From Diphasiastrum complanatum (Eukaryota > Streptophyta > Lycopodiopsida > Lycopodiales > Lycopodiaceae), in assembly GCA_029204225.1 (NCBI GenBank), contig MU831882.1, positions 34,607 through 98,606 on the forward strand: a stretch of DNA of 64,000 nt, given 5' to 3'. The notes under the pieces are model-generated. The model had not been told where the DNA came from, did not search any database, and worked only from the letters and a program-made list of their open reading frames with translations. This document shows, piece by piece, positions 44,663-54,564 of this stretch (positions are counted from its first letter, which is position 1; every line of letters starts with the position of its first letter). A program made the position numbers and the translations under genes.

Positions 44663-44790
44663 TAAGCTTGGACAGCAAGCTACATCTTTTCTTTTTCGGC
44701 TACATGGAGTTTTGGGCAGCATGCAACACTTTGCATTTTTGTTGCAATTTTTCATACTTCATGTCATGTTATGTTTTTACATTATCATTT
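44663..44790. other. Gypsy leader remnant
   Basis: Upstream of the minus-strand gypsy gag ATG the frame stays open for about 31 codons without a motif. It then meets the polypurine-like tract of the following LTR. Confidence 0.35.
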
Positions 44791-44798
44791 AAGGAGGG
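44791..44798 (+). promoter_or_regulatory. Polypurine tract before LTR-C
   Basis: AAGGAGGG directly precedes the TG of the LTR at 44799. Confidence 0.65.
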
Positions 44799-45337
44799 TG
44801 TTAGAAGTAATAAATGATAATGTTAGTTTCCCATAGGTTACTTTGACCCAAAAGGTCGAGACTTGTGTAACCATGGGTTAGGTTTATTATTTAGACCATG
44901 TTAAGTCAGTTTTAGTTGAGTTGGACCCAATTTTGGTCCCGTAGTAATTTGTGGGTCCAAGTAAAGTCTAATTATGTAAAGGGACCCTATCTTGACTTTT
45001 GGGGGTGCCCTATAATTAGTAGTGGGTCTTGGAAGGTTCTAGAACTTAGAGTTTGGAAGAGTCTAGGCCCTTGGAAGGCCTATTTATATGTACTCTTTGT
45101 TCATTTGTAATTCATTCCCTTTCAAGCGTTGCTACTACTTTCTCTCTCCTTGAGGGCGCCTAACCCTCTCCCTCTTCTTCTTCTTCCTCTTTTTCTTCTT
45201 CTTGTATATGGAGATTGAATGTTAGAAGGATCTTGGCACTTTGATTTCCTACATCTTCATGATTTATACTTAACCAGCTCATATCTTCATTTTCGAGTAT
45301 ATCATGCCATATTTATGTTGATATTCAATTTTTAACA
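44799..45337 (+). mobile_element. LTR-C, 539 bp
   Basis: The sequence opens TGTTAGAAGTAATAAATG after a polypurine tract and ends TTCAATTTTTAACA, so its ends are short inverted repeats (TGTTA/TAACA). A TATA-like TATTTATATG is near 45079, followed by a CT-rich stretch at about 45140-45205. A related end fragment occurs at 31069-31165. No matching internal region was found upstream on plus, since minus-strand gypsy lies there. It may be the 3' end of a truncated element. Confidence 0.7.
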
Positions 45338-47159
45338 ATAAGGTGGCATCACAATATACAAAAGGGCATCATAAGCATTTACAGTTTCAAAATTATTTTC
45401 ATCTAAGATAAGATCTTCATTATAGTACATTCAATTGAATGCACTAAATATATAGTCACAAGATGGTTACAAAAATTCCTAATTCAATTTTAATGAATAG
45501 ATTTTTTATTTCATAGATCTATAAAATAAAGTCAAAAAATTATGTCTTGTCCTCTCATTTGTGAGATTGTTGGTTCATTGATTAGTTTACCTTTGTAAGA
45601 TATTAAGCTGATAGGCACCTTGATATACTAATTAGGTGAATATTTTAATCAAATATCACCTAGAAGTTGGATTAACCAACATGAACTTTTGTGAATACTC
45701 AACACAAAAGTATGGCAATTGTTAGAGACACATCTCATCAAGAAAGACAACATTTATTTTATGTGACATATAAAAGATGAATGTCCACCTACAATGAAAC
45801 ACTTCAAAGCCAAGGCAAAGAACTTTTGGATTAGTATGTTTAACTATTATATACAAGTCACATGGGACACACAAAATATAATCACTAATCACATGTGATG
45901 ACATCAATATCTAGAATATTTATCAAATGTACAACATTGGAGGTAAAACAATCTAAGTTGGAAATACAAATTCTTCAATAAGTTAGCAATTGTTACTTCA
46001 TGTCAATACATGATGCTTGAATTATTACTTACATGGTTGATGGTAATGGCCATGCGCATGTTCTTGAAGTGAAGTGTGCTGGTAACAATAGACATGTTAT
46101 TACAAACTTCTTGCATTTAGAAGGTCTAATATGACAACACTTCTGATGATGATACATCAAAGCCTTGTAGCATGCCCTAGTTTTATGAATTATAGCTCCA
46201 TGCAACCAAAACCACATTAATGTGGAGATTTTTAGAAAACTAGACTTGCTCAACTTGGGGTCTAAGTGGAGAATAAGCATAACTACTTACATCATAATTC
46301 TATCACCTCCCATAGTAGCCCAATAAAATAGTGTTATTGGAGGCATAACCTATGTCTGTTATGAAGATAAGATTTAATAATCAACATTTTGTCATTCACA
46401 TATTTCTAGTATGTGTACTTATATTAGTGAAGTAACTAATTAGAATATTGACCAAAAGAAGCACTTTGTGTTTTAGTAGCACAGTTGCACCAAGATCTGA
46501 ATCGCGGTTCGGAATCGTGGTCCAAATCAGGATTGTGAATCGCGATTCAGAAAAAACCAAAATCGTGCAGAATTGATTTTTTTTTTTTGAAATTTTTTTA
46601 GAGCTCTGATTAAGAGCATTATTACTGTGTAGTTTGCCGACTGTTTCGGGTGTAGGATGGTCCAATTTAGGTGCATTAATCCTAGTTAGAACAGATCTAG
46701 AGAGAGTAACTATTAAAAAAATAAATGACATTAGTCGGCCCAAATGTGTATTGTACCCTCATGGCGTGGGGACGTTGACCAACAAGCCCATCATGCAGAG
46801 GGTGATCAGGTGGAAGGTATCAATTGTGGCCCTCATAAACCATCCTTTGCAGATGTTGTGAGTGACATGCTTACAAATATTCCTCACAAATGGGACATGC
46901 ACTATAGCCACTCGTTGAGAGCCCTGCATTGAAACAAAACAGCTGACTTAATTGGCAGTGTAATGTTTGAGTCAAAAGAAAATTTGTGAATACACATTAG
47001 ATTTAATACCATGAACCAATAGCAACAATATCTCACTAGAACATTCCCCATATCTAGGAAAGTCCTGCATCATCCACATCAAGATCCCCTCTACCACAAA
47101 ATCTCTTTGTCTATGTGGTCTTGATATATCAAGCACTTGAACTCCTTGCTATAGAATAT
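45338..47159. other. Unassigned AT-rich sequence
   Basis: It may hold the lost C-terminal part of the CACTA transposase that ends at about 47160, but no motif confirms this. T-rich runs occur at 46570-46600. Confidence 0.35.
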
Positions 47160-48190
47160 TTAGCTCATCTATCAAAGGGAGCCATATACACATCCATATT
47201 TTTGGCCTTGTATTTTCTTGGGATAAGAAGGGCAAGCAATAGGTGCCCCCTCTTGATACTTAGCCAAGGGGGAATGTTGTAATTTACAAGGACAAACAGC
47301 CAAGTGGACCATGATGTGGAGCACAATCCGAATGGATTCACACCATCCATAGACAACCCGAAATGCGCTCATCTCTAAACTCATCCGAAGTAGCATCCAC
47401 ATGCTTCCACATTGGGGACAATCTGCAGGGATCCTCATAGTATCGTCCGAAGAATGATTGCTCGAATGCCATGTCATAAACTCCACTATGGACTTGCACT
47501 TAAACATATGTCGTATCATGGGTATGATGGAAAAATGCCTTACCACTTTGGCGAGTATGGTGTCTCCTTGTAAATATTGCTTGTAATGATGTTTCTCACA
47601 ATGTGGACACATGCTTGCCTCCTCAAACTCGTCTGGATATAAAATGCAATCGTTGGGACATGCATGAATACTCTTGCAATCCATGCCGACTGTCAATAGC
47701 ATTTTCTTGGCTTCTTGTCGAAATGCCGCCATGGTGTTATTTGGAGGCAACATTTTTCTGAGAAAACTATGACAAGATATTCTTATAATTAGTTATAGTT
47801 TCTCAAAACACATGAAATACAAAATGAGATTTGAGTTTAGTACACCAAAAGGCAAGCTCACCTAAACAACTACGTGACACTCGCATCCGACCACCTAAAC
47901 TCAGTTTGCAAATTTAGAAGTAATAAGCAAGCTCGCAACTTTGACATTTGTCCTGACATTTGTCCACCCTCGTACAAAGGAGTGGATGCCAAGCCACACA
48001 TCATCTCTTCTTCCCTCATCAATGTGGCTTTGGATGGTTTTGTGAAGAATGCATCCATCATGTCATTCATGTCACCCTCATAATCATGCATTGTGAATGG
48101 CATATCCTCGTGAATTGTGTCTCCTTGAGACATATCTTCGTGCAAGTTCGCATGTGCATGCAAGGAAAGCATGTGAGAGATTTTTACTAG
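47160..48190 (-). pseudogene. CACTA (En/Spm) TNP2-like transposase fragment with one intron
   Basis: Minus-strand exon 1 (about 48165-47862) reads YEGDMNDMMDAFF, STPLYEGGQ, SKLRACLLLLNLQTEFRWSD. Exon 2 (47757-47160) reads MLPPNNTMAAFRQEAKKML, GMDCKSIHACPNDCILYPDE, CPHCEKHHY, VRHFSIIPMIRHMF and MTWHSSNHS. These are the ordered motifs of TNP2-type transposases (Transposase_21). The 104-bp gap 47758-47861 has GTGAGC at its start and TTTTCTCAG at its end. Splicing it joins ...LFR and KMLPPNN in phase. One TAG lies four codons before the donor, and later parts of the protein are missing. CACTA terminal repeats were not found. LTR-B sequence truncates the 5' side. Confidence 0.88.
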
Positions 48191-48224
48191 TTTGATCATT
48201 ATAGTCATATTTGTATATTTAAAA

Positions 48225-48909
48225 ATTGAGGCCAATTTAATTATTAGACTTAGAGTTTGACTTTTCAAAGTTATATTAGTCTAAAGGCATTTAAATTACC
48301 ACTTTTGGAAAGTGAGAAAAATGCAGGAGGTTGAGTTTAGTAGATTCAAATTTGAATGTTGGAGACATTGAATCTAATCCACATTAATGCTAGGGTTTTT
48401 GCTGTGGAGGGAAACCAAACTCATTAATGAGTCATGGATCTATTATATGTAGTTGTACACACATGGGAAGAGAAGCATTCTCTCTCTTTCATCTCATTTC
48501 ATGCTTATACATGAGTTCTCTTGGGTTCATCTATCCATTGGTGCACTATCTTGGTGATATCTTGCAATCTTGTGTGTAGAATGCTCATTTCATGCTTATA
48601 TGAGTTCTCTAGGGTTCATCTATCCATTGGTGCAATATCTTCGTGATATCTTGCAATCTGTGTGTAGAATACTCATTTTATGTTATATTTGGATCCACAC
48701 GTGTGAAATACAATAGCTTACTATTTTTGTACGGATAACAACTTCATATTATCTTATGTTTGATGTATGATCAAGATCTAGTTGAGTTTGCATCTCTATC
48801 ATTGAGTAGATGTTGGTTTTCTACATTTGGCATTGATGAATTTTGAGTTGTCTTTCTAACCAAAGATCAATAGATGTTAATGGATCTTAAATGATTCATT
48901 TTTTTCACA
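48225..48909 (+). mobile_element. LTR-B, 5' LTR of a plus-strand copia remnant
   Basis: The LTR ends TTTTTTCACA at 48909, directly before the primer binding site. CACACGTGTG is at 48696-48705. An internal tandem duplication of about 90 bp (48494-48672) is absent from the other LTR-B copies. The left border is approximate, since the LTR is inserted in or adjacent to CACTA sequence. Confidence 0.8.
48494..48672 (+). repeat. ~90-bp tandem duplication inside LTR-B
   Basis: The unit TCATTTCATGCTTATA...CTATCCATTGGTGCA...GTGATATCTTGCAATCT...GTGTGTAGAAT appears at 48494-48584 and again at 48585-48672 with a few differences. Confidence 0.93.
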
Positions 48910-48921
48910 TGGTATTAGAGC
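48910..48921 (+). promoter_or_regulatory. Primer binding site, one mismatch
   Basis: TGGTATTAGAGC differs from the initiator-Met site TGGTATCAGAGC by one C-to-T change and immediately follows the LTR. Confidence 0.85.
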
Positions 48922-49499
48922 TTCTATTGTAGGTTATGAAAGGATCAGTCACATTCATCAAGGATTTGGACGAGTTTCTATCTCCAGAGCATGCTAGACT
49001 AGTTTCTACTAAAAAAATGATGCATATGTAGAAGTGATCTGTAGGGCTCAACTCAAATTAGGTTTATGAACTTAATCGATTCTGATTTCACAAGTGTTTT
49101 ACTGGAGTTGGCCAATGTTTAATGCATTAGGAAAGCCTCAATGGTGGCTACAAGATTCTATATCAAGTTTTAGGCAATTGCATGTAGAATTTGAAATAAT
49201 CAGTTTTTTGTAATTTTGTCAAAATTCTAATTTTGATTGGATCTCTATTTTTTGAGTTTGCTAGACTTCATTAGAGTGTTTTTCAATCTTAGGAAGTGTC
49301 AAGATTCACTAGATTTTAGGTGGATCTAGGTTGATCAATATTTCATCTTTCTATGTCTTGATTTGCTAGTGATAAGTGCTAGAAGAGAATTGAAAGGTTC
49401 TATATTTATATGATTTCTTTTAGGAAACATTTTTTGTATCTCAAAAGAGTGCTTTGTGCATTGAAATAGGTTGAAAGAGAAGGATTAGGTCATTGTAAT

Positions 49500-50097
49500 A
49501 TGGCTACATCAAGTGGATTCATGTTGGAAAGCAATGATAGGCTTATCTCAAGCAACTACTCTACATGGAAGGTGAGGATGGAATATCTTTTTGAAATGTG
49601 AGTTGATGGAATCACTATATCTATGAGTTGATGGATATTGTTGCAGGGTTGGAGGAGAGACCACAGCAAGATCAATTGAGGTATGACAAGAGAGCTAAGA
49701 AAGCTCTACACATGATCAAGATGAATATTACCAATGAGCTACTCAAGGAGATTGGTAAGTGCAATTCATATCGAGAGGCTTGGGAAGCTTTGAAGAAGCT
49801 TTATGAATCCAAGTCTACTTCTAGAGTGTTGCCTCTAAGAAGACAAAGCTTTCAAAGTACTCAAAAGAAAGAAGGAAACCTAATACTTTTATTTTGAGGG
49901 TTAAGGCTCTAAGTGATGAGTTAGCTTGCATTGATGAGAGCATTAAGGAAGGAGATCTTGTTCAATTTATTCTTAATGGTTTGTTGGATGCTCATGCTAA
50001 CATTGTACAAAGTCTTGCTATTCAAAAAACTTTGCCAAGTTATATGGATCTTAAAGATATCCTGATCAATGAGGAATATAGGCTGAAAAGCAAGAGG
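49500..50097 (+). pseudogene. Copia gag, 3' truncated
   Basis: The start ATG at 49500 gives MATSSGFMLESNDRLISSNY then STWKVRMEYLFEM and a TGA. After a small insertion the frame resumes as DIVAGLEERP...KKALHMIKMNITNELLKEIG, shifts near 49880, and continues as MRVKALSDELACIDESIKEG and NEEYRLKSK. It then stops. It is closest to the gag of the complete element at 21325-25278. No knuckle, protease or pol remains. Confidence 0.88.
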
Positions 50098-51483
50098 TGG
50101 ATCACATTCAAGTTGTTAGTACAATAGTTTTAATACAAAGTTGTAAGTGGGTTGGAAAACTCGTGAGAAAGGATGGGTTTCCACTCTCAGAGATTTCCCA
50201 TATATGTTATTTACTCATGAGAAGTAGAGTTCTTTTGTAGCTGAGTTACAAGATTCTCAATGAGTAACATATGTGGATTCTGGAGGAATCTGCCAGATAA
50301 GAATGTGTTTATGTATTGGGTCATAGTGAGATTATTTTCATATGTGCACGATTAATCTTGTATAGATCTACTATGTATTCCTGGTTGCTAGGGTTATTTG
50401 GTGCACATAACTTAGTCGGTGAACATAGACATATGATCAAGTATTGTTGAAACAAATACTTGAGGAGTTAACAGATGATCTAAATGTGGTGTTATACTAG
50501 TATAATTAAGATCTACACCTACAGATTTGATTTTTCTAAATCATTAGCATTTAACTTGAGTAATCAATTTACTCCTGAGGAAGTTAATTGGCAAAACGGA
50601 CAATGTGAAGGGAATTCACCAGGAACTATTTGTTTATGTGTATTGCTTGTAAGACACATGATTTATGGGTCATTTGGATTCATTTGGAAAATTGTGTGCA
50701 TAGGATATACGGAATTCTTGGGTGAGTATTTATCACCTGAGAAATAAACTCAATTCATTAGTTATTGGATCCCAAAGAACTCAATTGGATAACGAATCAT
50801 AATGATTCCAAGATATCTAGATTTAGTTCTAGACAGTGATCTGAAGTTTTTGGTTGCAGCTGAGGATAGTTTTTAATACCATTTTGGTATATTTTATGTC
50901 TTAAACTACCTGATGGTTTGGAATTTGGATAAATCACATTTTGGTTAAGAATCCAGTTTGAAGAATATTCTTAAAATCTAGTATTTTTCTAGTGGAAAAG
51001 ATTTTGGAATGATTCTTGTATATTTCTTGAGTTGTGTATTAAACATAAACTCTAGTATCCTTTAGCAATTAAGTATCTTATGAGATTCCAGTGAATTATG
51101 ATTGATGAATCATAAGAAATCCATAGCTAAAAAGATGATGTAGGACTAGCAACATGAGAAGATCAAAAGGATGTGTCATACAAAGTCTTCTTAAGAATGC
51201 ATCGATTTAAATTGTTGTAGAGAAATTTGTAGTTGTTTCCAATTCCAATATATACTAAGTTATTTGCATAGACTCACACGTGCAATATAGATGTTGATGT
51301 ATATGACTAGGTACATACATAGATACTTCAACCCAATCTTGAAGTCCATAAATGGCATATCAAATCTAGGTATCCTATGAGTAGATTAGCCCAAAAGGGT
51401 ATGATCAATAATACAGTTTTGTTTGAACTTCAATAAGTGTTTGATACGGAGATATATCTAGTGTCTACTAACTAAATCCATTT
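50098..51483. other. Unassigned AT-rich sequence
   Basis: No motif found. One partial palindrome CACACGTG lies near 51275. Confidence 0.35.
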
Positions 51484-51700
51484 ATAAAAGAAAGAGATGG
51501 TGAGAGATTACATTGAATGAATCAAAACCCTCTGATTAGAATGTAATCCAGAATTGACTTTGGATCATGCAATGAGTAACAGTGGTTTTTAGCTGCATTG
51601 CTAAAAAGCATCAGACATGAACTCAAGAGGAGCAATATGTGATGTTGCAACAAGCAATGGAAGATGTGATGGGGAGGAAGATAAAGATCAAATGATGAAT
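51484..51700 (+). pseudogene. Worn Ty3-gypsy gag fragment
   Basis: The plus strand aligns in pieces with gag at 32030-32260: RDYIE, LTLDHAM, SIRHELKR, EQYVMLQQAMEDV against WDYIEWVKHL, LTPDHAV, SIKRELKR and EQYATLQEAMEDA. It has several stops and shifts. Confidence 0.7.
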
Positions 51701-52019
51701 CCAATATTGGAATGTTGCCTTGTGCAGTTGGGTAGATCATCAAAAAGAAGAGGTGTCAAAAGATGGTAAAGTTAGTATTTTAAATCCACTTGTATCTATG
51801 GTTAATGAAGATTATCTAGATCCACTACATAGCTCAAATCAACGAACATATGTAAATACCCACTCACATCAGTGTGAGGATTCTTTTAAGATGACTGAAC
51901 TAGAGATTTCAAAATGGAAATGAACACACATATACTTCCAAGTAACATGCATATAACTCTTGGAAAGTTTTTACGTTTGATACCACATGCAAAGGAAGTT
52001 TGGCAGGACAATTAACAGA
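51701..52019. other. Gypsy gag-protease spacer, not resolvable
   Basis: The position corresponds to the gag/protease linker of the same worn gypsy copy. No motif is legible. Confidence 0.3.
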
Positions 52020-52118
52020 TCTAGAACCAAATACCCACATGAATTATTATATTATGCTGGATTTGAAGAATAAAATGAAATTCTCAATGTGGAAAAGTGA
52101 CTAACAGAATATCACTTT
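52020..52118 (+). pseudogene. Gypsy protease-region fragment, left of solo LTR
   Basis: The frame reads ELLYYAGFEE...NEILNVEK, corresponding to EPIYCTGYEETSNVLHI at about 33640-33690, and reaches NITL at the solo-LTR target site. Confidence 0.65.
52113..52118. repeat. Target duplication of solo LTR, left
   Basis: CACTTT, repeated at 52907-52912. One extra C separates it from the LTR's TG, so the true duplication may be 5 bp with one changed border base. Confidence 0.7.
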
Positions 52119-52119
52119 C

Positions 52120-52906
52120 TGAAAAATTGGCAAAATCTAGCTTGAGTATTTTGCATATCCTTGTACATATTGAAATCTCACACGTGTGGAGCATGTTCCC
52201 ACGTGTGGAAAGTAGTCAAAATCATGTTAGATCTATGTTGAGTTAGGGGTACTTGAAATTTAGTAGACATCAATCCATGTGTTAGTAGTTGATTAGGCCT
52301 TTTTTGGTATTAGAGGCAATTTGAGCAAGTACACATGTAAAGTCATGATTAGGCCAAAAGTAGAGTGTGATATTGTGGCTCTTGTTACATTTGTCATGAT
52401 GAGGTTGGATGTGTGACACTTCCCTACGTGTTGGCATGAGAGCTAGTGACCAATCAAAGGCTAGAAATCCACCAAATTGGTCCAATCAAGTTTGAGGGTC
52501 AATATGTCACTCAACCAATCATATTTAGAGGAGGAAAAGAAGGCGTCTAATCATGTTTCACTCTCCTTCACCTCTAGTTGCTACTTATATGTGTCTTAGA
52601 TCAGTTCTATGTAAGTTTTTTGGAGTTAATGAGAGTTTCTACATTTTGAGCATTTTTGGATTTCTCTCTCTACCCGAGTATTGGTATTTGGATTCTCTCT
52701 ATTTTGTACTTAGTTTTTCCCATCTAGAGTCTCCACACATGTGAATGTACTTTGGAGAGTGACATATGCATGTTTCATTGTGCTCTTGCCTTAGATTTGT
52801 GAGATAGATCTTGGAATTCAATCTACGCTTGATCTATTGTGCAATCACCTGCATCTTAGGAGATCAAACACACTTTTGGATTGTCCCACACATGTGAAAT
52901 TCAGCA
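52120..52906 (+). mobile_element. Solo LTR (family A, copia), 787 bp
   Basis: The LTR starts TGAAAAATTGGCAAAATCTA and ends GTGAAATTCAGCA. The flanking gypsy protease sequence, joined with one copy of CACTTT, reads NITLPIKHK in phase, exactly as in the sister gypsy at about 33722. This proves a clean insertion followed by loss of the internal region through LTR-LTR recombination. It carries CACACGTGTG at 52179-52188 and CACACATGTG at 52734-52743 and 52887-52896. Confidence 0.88.
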
Positions 52907-53060
52907 CACTTTGCCAATCAAGCATAAACAGTTTGATCGAAAAGCAACAATGATTGATGGTGGATCTGGAGTTAATTTTATTTCTTTTAAGTTGTATGAG
53001 AAATGAGTTAATTTGATTTCAAAGCTTAAACTTGCAAAGTTTGCAATCAAATTGGAAAAA
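52907..53060 (+). pseudogene. Gypsy protease active-site fragment, right of solo LTR
   Basis: The sequence reads TLPIKHKQFDRKATMIDGGS, then GVNFISFKLYEK and a stop, followed by LKLAKFAIKLE. This is the protease of the gypsy family at 31.6-35.7 kb, with the catalytic Asp in an Asp-Gly-Gly-Ser context. Confidence 0.78.
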
Positions 53061-53212
53061 AAAAAATTGAACCTTTTTTTCAACTTTCAAACTAGCCTAC
53101 CTGTGATCATTCTAGCCATCATTATATACTTGCAAATATATCTAAACAAATTATTTTCACTCAGTTTTTTTTTTTTTGAGTCTGATAAATTTCCTACTTT
53201 ACATGCATAAAG

Positions 53213-53603
53213 ATGAACGTGAGCAATGACCTCTTGAAAGACGTGTCATCTTGTATCTCGGCCAAGGAGACTTGGGATTCATTAAAAGGAATCTATGAAT
53301 CCAACAACACTTCAAGGATTCTCATGCTTAGAAACCAAGTACTTCAAATCATGAAAGGAAGTGGTGAGAGTGCACAAGAATATGTGCTTAGAATCAAATA
53401 TTTGAACAAACAATTGGCTTCCATTGGAGATAGAATCCAAGATAAAGAACTTGTGCAAGTCATTCTCAATCAATGGACTAGGTGATGAGTACACTAATCT
53501 AGTCCAAATTTTTGCCATCCAAGATCATCTACCTACTATTGACAAGTTCCATATTGTGTTTGTGGATGAGGAGAGTAGGACATGCAACATCTCAAGGAAA
53601 GTA
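53213..53603 (+). pseudogene. Copia gag fragment
   Basis: MNVSNDLLKDVSSCISAKET begins at 53213, followed by WDSLKGIYESNNTSRILMLR and YVLRIKYLNKQLASIG. A one-base shift near 53470 then leads to NGLGDEYTNLVQIFAIQDHL. It ends near 53603, where an LTR starts. Both ends are truncated. Confidence 0.85.
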
Positions 53604-54262
53604 TGATAAAATCACACAAGCTAGTTTTGTAATTTCCACTTGTAAATTGCATTGAGGCCATTTTGTGGGATGTCACACGTGCCAAAATCATAGGATACTT
53701 TCTTCTAAGTCAAATCAATAACCTAGCTTTGGAATGAGGCCAAAATGTGCATAGATAGGCTAGGGAGATTCTAGGAGCTAAAAATAACAATTTTTACATT
53801 GTTTTGGATCTCAAGATCTCGACCCCCAATTAGGGTGGATATTATGACATAATAGGTTAAGAATCAGGTTTAGGTTATGGATGGATCAGAGGAAGCCCTA
53901 AATTCTCATATCCAAGGCACTTATGTATGAATATGTGATGGACCATCCATCCAATTATGAGTAAAATCGAGATCTTCCTTCATGACTAGTTTTTGTCTAT
54001 CATTTGAATGATGATTGCTATTGACATATGGTTATTTGTAATCATGAAGGTACGGGTTATACTGTACACATGTAGCGGTAGGCCGTACTTTCACACGTGT
54101 GAGTCACTTTGCATGAATTTGGAGTCAAATTTCAAGCCAAGATAAGCTGGAAATCAGTGTATTGGTTTGTGTTCTAGCTATTATGTCTTGATTGGATCTT
54201 AATTAGGTGCTTTCTCCATCATTTCTAGGATCAGTTGGACTTATTTTGCTGCATTTTCAACA
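53604..54262 (+). mobile_element. LTR-D, 5' LTR of a truncated copia element
   Basis: The end GCATTTTCAACA at 54262 directly precedes a primer binding site. The start, TGATAAAATCACACAAGC at 53604, is inferred from where gag of another copy stops. CACACGTGTG is at 54092-54101, and CACACGTG lies near 53673. Confidence 0.65.
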
Positions 54263-54273
54263 TGGTATCAGAT
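54263..54273 (+). promoter_or_regulatory. Primer binding site
   Basis: TGGTATCAGATC matches the initiator-Met site except near its end. The leader to about 54540 is all that remains of the element. Confidence 0.75.
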
Positions 54274-54564
54274 CCATTCCAATAATTCATGCTAGAATCA
54301 TGGATTTTGATGCAATTCAAGAATGATTGCTATCTAGACACAATCTATGGTTGGTACCTTCAATCTTTGATCAATTTGAGTGGAGAGGGGTCTAATATTT
54401 TTTTTAATTACATGATTTTTAGCTTTAAAATCCAAGTTGAGGTCATCTCTTATCAATTGGATCAAAATAACAAGTATTTTGTGCTTTCTTCTCTTTGATG
54501 CTACTCGATTTGTAGAGTCAATCACAAGGAATAGTTTTCAATCATTTAATAGGAAGGTATATCA

